From NCBI GenBank assembly GCA_013331225.1, contig DUGV01000209.1, positions 1-7,865 of the forward strand: a DNA stretch of 7,865 bases, written 5' to 3'. Below are positions 5,448 through 7,865 of this stretch, in pieces (the stretch's first letter is position 1; the number at the start of each line of letters is the position of its first letter). The translations under genes and the position numbers were made by a program. This stretch comes from Methanolinea sp. (lineage in GTDB: Archaea > Halobacteriota > Methanomicrobia > Methanomicrobiales > Methanospirillaceae). The notes under the pieces were generated by a model, which saw only the letters and a program-made list of their open reading frames with translations, did not search any database and had not been told where the DNA came from.

Positions 5448-6023
5448 TTATTTCCCGAGGAATTTTTTGAAGATTCCCGAGACGCCGGCTGCCTCTTTCT
5501 GCGATCCCAGCATCTGCTCTGCCATGCGTGCGGCATCCGGTGATGACTGCATCGCCATCTTCGACTGCTCGCCGAGGAGGCTGGTGAGGCCCTGCTGGTC
5601 CATCTGTTTGCCACCCATGCTCTTCGTGACGTACCCCATGACCATCGGGGTCGCGATGGCGAGGATCTTTTCAACCACTGCAGAGGGAAGACCGGTCTTC
5701 TGTGCAATCGCATTCGAGATCGGCGCCATCTGGCTTCCGAGAAGGCTGCTTGCCATCCCGGATCCCCCGGATGCGGCTGAACTGCCAAGGAAGCCACCCA
5801 GGTTATCAAGGGGGTTACTCCCTCCCATCTGCCCCATCATTGACGTGATCATGTCTGCTCCACCCGGTTTCTGTGAGGTCTGTGCCATGGAGCCCATGAT
5901 CATCGGAAGGCCCATACCAAGTGCGGACTGCACACTCTTCTCATCCGAACCGACAGATTTGCTGATCATGGAGAGATTGTCTCCCGTCGCTACCTGTTTC
6001 ATGAGATCTGCTACTATGTTCAT
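5448..6023 (-). CDS. DUF937 family protein
   Basis: 191 residues, rich in Met, Gly and Ser, matching DUF937 (PF06078, YidB-like). The family pattern of helical repeats with LP-IMG is visible twice: VQSALGMGLPMIMGSMAQ at 31-48 and VEKILAIATPMVMGYVTKS at 117-135. They are separated by a Gly/Ser-rich segment (about 53-98, PGGADMITSMMGQMGG and GGFLGSSAASGGSG). The C-terminus ends GIFKKFLGK. There is no signal peptide or convincing membrane helix, so it is probably cytoplasmic. Family function is not established. The ATG at 6021-6023 has no Shine-Dalgarno sequence, and the TATA box lies only about 29 bases upstream, so the mRNA is probably leaderless. Stop TAA. The next gene downstream on this strand has its own promoter, so the gene looks monocistronic. 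Confidence 0.85.
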   Translation of the reverse strand: MNIVADLMKQVATGDNLSMISKSVGSDEKSVQSALGMGLPMIMGSMAQTSQKPGGADMITSMMGQMGGSNPLDNLGGFLGSSAASGGSGMASSLLGSQMAPISNAIAQKTGLPSAVVEKILAIATPMVMGYVTKSMGGKQMDQQGLTSLLGEQSKMAMQSSPDAARMAEQMLGSQKEAAGVSGIFKKFLGK

Positions 6024-6047
6024 ACTGCAGGAGAATACGCGATGGAA

Positions 6048-6055
6048 CTTATATA
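6048..6055 (-). promoter_or_regulatory. Consensus TATA box of the DUF937 gene
   Basis: TATATAAG on the minus strand (6055-6048) is close to the archaeal consensus and the strongest promoter element in the window. With the usual distance of 25-27 bases from box centre to transcription start, the mRNA would begin at about 6025-6027, almost at the ATG (6023). No ribosome binding sequence lies in the few leader bases. Confidence 0.7.
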
Positions 6056-6136
6056 CCTATGTGTAAGGTCAATTGGTTGACGAAAATTACCACAGCATGC
6101 AGAGGTATCTCACGATGCAACCCGGGAAATCCTCGC

Positions 6137-6142
6137 AAAAAT
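6137..6142 (-). terminator. Possible T-tract terminator after the PKD gene
   Basis: Plus-strand AAAAAT (6137-6142) reads as ATTTTT on the minus strand, about 20 bases after the TGA of the PKD gene. Short, but of the type used by archaeal RNA polymerase; no hairpin is needed or obvious. Confidence 0.3.
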
Positions 6143-6160
6143 AAGGGAGGAGTCCGACCA

Positions 6161-7865
6161 TCACCTCACGTATATGCGGCGTGAGGTGGTGCTCTCCCCG
6201 TGCGTATTCGCCACCTTGAGGGAAACCGAATACGTCCCCGGAATTATGAACGTGTGGGACGGGCTCCTGATAGTCGAGGTCTGGCCATCGCCAAAGTTCC
6301 AGTCCCACGAGGTCGGGCCATTGAAGGACATGTCAGTAAACGCAACAGTCATCGGGGCAAACCCAATGCTTTTACTCACCATGAAGAAGGAGATTGGAGC
6401 CCGGCCCGGCATCAGCGGAGGCGCAGGCGTTGCAGTGGCCGTGGGAGCGGCAGTTCCCGAAGAAGACGTGGTGACGGGCAGGAACACGGTAGACGCCGAT
6501 CTCACGAAGACATAGGAAGAGTGCGAATTGCTCCCGCCATGGTTGAAGACTCTCAGGGTGACCGTGTAAGTCCCGGTCCCGGTATAGGTGTGCACAGGGT
6601 TCTGCTCCGTGGAGGTGGTTCCATCCCCGAAGTTCCACTCCCACGCAAGTGGCGTCCCCATCGAGCGGTCAGTAAAGGCAACGGTCAACGGAGCAATACC
6701 AGACATCGGCCTCATCGTGAAGAATGCCATGGGAGGTGCACCGGATGACGACACCTGGATGTATCCTGGCTTTGTAACTGTCTCCTGTCCCGCGGCATTG
6801 CCAACCGTCAGCGAGACGGTGTAGGGGCCGGGGAAGGGATACGTGTGATCGACATCCGTGCTCTCGTTGCGCCATTCATTCGTCCCATCCCCAAAGTCCC
6901 ACAGCCGGGAGGTGACGAGGCCTGTCGAGGTGTCGGTAAAGGCAATGCCAAGTGGCGCACTCCCTGACAGCGGGCTGGCCTCGAAGTCAGGGACCGGGGG
7001 CAGGGACTGCGTAACATTGATGAACCCTTCCTTTGTGAGCGTGCTGTTGCCGTACGCGCTCGTTACGGTCAGAGTGACGTTATAGAGGCCGGGGGCATCA
7101 AAGGTATGATACAGCCAGCTCCCGCTCCCTGTTGTCCCGTCACCAAAGTCCCAGAGGAATTCGTCATAACACCAGGAATATGGAACCATCTCCCAGAACT
7201 CTACCTCAAGGGGCGCATCGCCCTCCATTGGGTATGCATTGAAGTCTGCTTCCGGTGCAGGGGGATCGACCTGGATGTACCCCTCTTTCGTGACGGTGTC
7301 TGTCTCACCGGTCCTGCTGACGGTAAGGCTCACCGAGTAGTTCCCAGGGGAGGTGTAGATGACAACCGGGTCTTTCTCGGCCGAGAATTCGTTGCCTAAA
7401 TAGGGAATTGCCTGTTTCGTTGCGGCATCGCGCAACAGGTAGTACGAGTCTTTCTGGAACACCCATGACCATGAACTCGGGCTTCCAGTTGAAGTATCAT
7501 AAAACTGGACGGTGACAGGGACTGCCCCAATGGTGAGGTTGGAGGTGAAATTCGCCTTCAGGGGCTCATCCTTTGTGACCTTGATATATTTCTCCCTGCA
7601 TTCTGTGCTCGACCCGGCGGAGTTCGTGACCGTAAGTGTCACGTTGTAGGTTCCGGCCGAGACGTACGTATGTACATTTTCCTTCTTGGTCGAATACGTC
7701 CCGTCACCAAAGTCCCAGTAATACGAGAGATGACCTCCTGTTGACTGGTCCGCAAATATGACCGAGAGTGGTTCATCGCCGCTTCGTGGAATCGCGAAGA
7801 AATCGGCGACGGGCGGTTCCGGATCAGGAGTCGTCGCAACCCATACCTGGCACCCCGCAAACGGG
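6161..7865 (-). CDS. Multi-PKD-domain surface protein, 5' end beyond the window
   Basis: Open from the right edge to TGA (6163-6161): 567 visible residues, with no start in view. The codon at 7642 is an internal GTG within a PKD strand, not a start. Six PKD (polycystic kidney disease) beta-sandwich domains follow one another, at about 7810-7577, 7558-7268, 7252-7013, 6991-6752, 6727-6503 and 6397-6164. Five carry the WDFGDGT or WNFGDG signature followed by HTY or HTF; the second has WVFQKDS and an enlarged loop instead. A Thr/Pro/Ser-rich linker (6502-6401) separates domain 6. PKD arrays are common in exported archaeal cell-surface or S-layer-associated proteins and mediate protein or polysaccharide contacts. 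The C-terminus stops at the end of PKD6 with no membrane anchor or sorting signal. Any enzymatic or signal-peptide part lies outside the window. Confidence 0.9.
   Translation of the reverse strand, partial: PFAGCQVWVATTPDPEPPVADFFAIPRSGDEPLSVIFADQSTGGHLSYYWDFGDGTYSTKKENVHTYVSAGTYNVTLTVTNSAGSSTECREKYIKVTKDEPLKANFTSNLTIGAVPVTVQFYDTSTGSPSSWSWVFQKDSYYLLRDAATKQAIPYLGNEFSAEKDPVVIYTSPGNYSVSLTVSRTGETDTVTKEGYIQVDPPAPEADFNAYPMEGDAPLEVEFWEMVPYSWCYDEFLWDFGDGTTGSGSWLYHTFDAPGLYNVTLTVTSAYGNSTLTKEGFINVTQSLPPVPDFEASPLSGSAPLGIAFTDTSTGLVTSRLWDFGDGTNEWRNESTDVDHTYPFPGPYTVSLTVGNAAGQETVTKPGYIQVSSSGAPPMAFFTMRPMSGIAPLTVAFTDRSMGTPLAWEWNFGDGTTSTEQNPVHTYTGTGTYTVTLRVFNHGGSNSHSSYVFVRSASTVFLPVTTSSSGTAAPTATATPAPPLMPGRAPISFFMVSKSIGFAPMTVAFTDMSFNGPTSWDWNFGDGQTSTIRSPSHTFIIPGTYSVSLKVANTHGESTTSRRIYVR

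Noticed and set aside
6200..6748. 182-residue plus-strand open frame opposite the PKD gene
   Set aside because: The minus strand has six consecutive PKD domains with repeated signatures, so the plus-strand frame is an antisense shadow of repetitive codons.
6164..7810. Repeated DFGDG-encoding segments as a CRISPR array or DNA repeat
   Set aside because: The spacing is about 240-290 bases and the similarity is at protein level with changing codons; these are PKD domain repeats.

Overview
The window looks like chromosomal DNA of a methanogenic euryarchaeon, most likely order Methanomicrobiales. This is inference: promoters carry archaeal TATA boxes (for example TATATAAG on the minus strand at 6055-6048), a ribosome site matches the archaeal 16S tail (GGTGATCC at 942-949), coding DNA is GC-rich, and the gene families (multi-PKD surface protein, DUF350, MscS-type TM-helix protein, DUF937, STAS proteins) are common there. 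No sequence search was possible.

Layout. 1-781 (+): the tail of an unidentified gene overlaps a class I SAM-dependent methyltransferase by GTGA. 953-3295 (+): one 780-codon reading frame interrupted once, by an in-frame TAG at 2456-2458. Its product would be an N-terminal STAS (anti-sigma-factor-antagonist-like) domain, a long unassigned middle region, and an APH-type phosphotransferase/kinase domain. The TAG falls inside the kinase, between the N-lobe lysine/C-helix and the catalytic HGD...N and IDF motifs. 3296-3657: non-coding, with inverted repeats and a promoter. 3658-4140 (+): a DUF350 membrane protein built from two copies of one unit at a constant 82-residue offset. 4141-4386: a convergent intergenic region with two hairpins and T-tracts.

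4387-5085 (-): a five-helix MscS-type 'conserved TM helix' protein. 5086-5447: promoter plus a non-coding stretch unusually rich in short dyads. 5448-6023 (-): a DUF937 protein, probably on a leaderless transcript. 6161 to the right edge (-): the C-terminal 567 residues of a surface protein with six PKD domains, whose 5' end lies outside the window.

The items most worth following up are the in-frame amber codon (recoding, pseudogene or sequencing error) and the STAS-kinase fusion itself, since archaea lack bacterial sigma factors. The three small membrane or helical genes in the middle may relate to envelope or osmotic stress, but nothing in the sequence proves that they act together.
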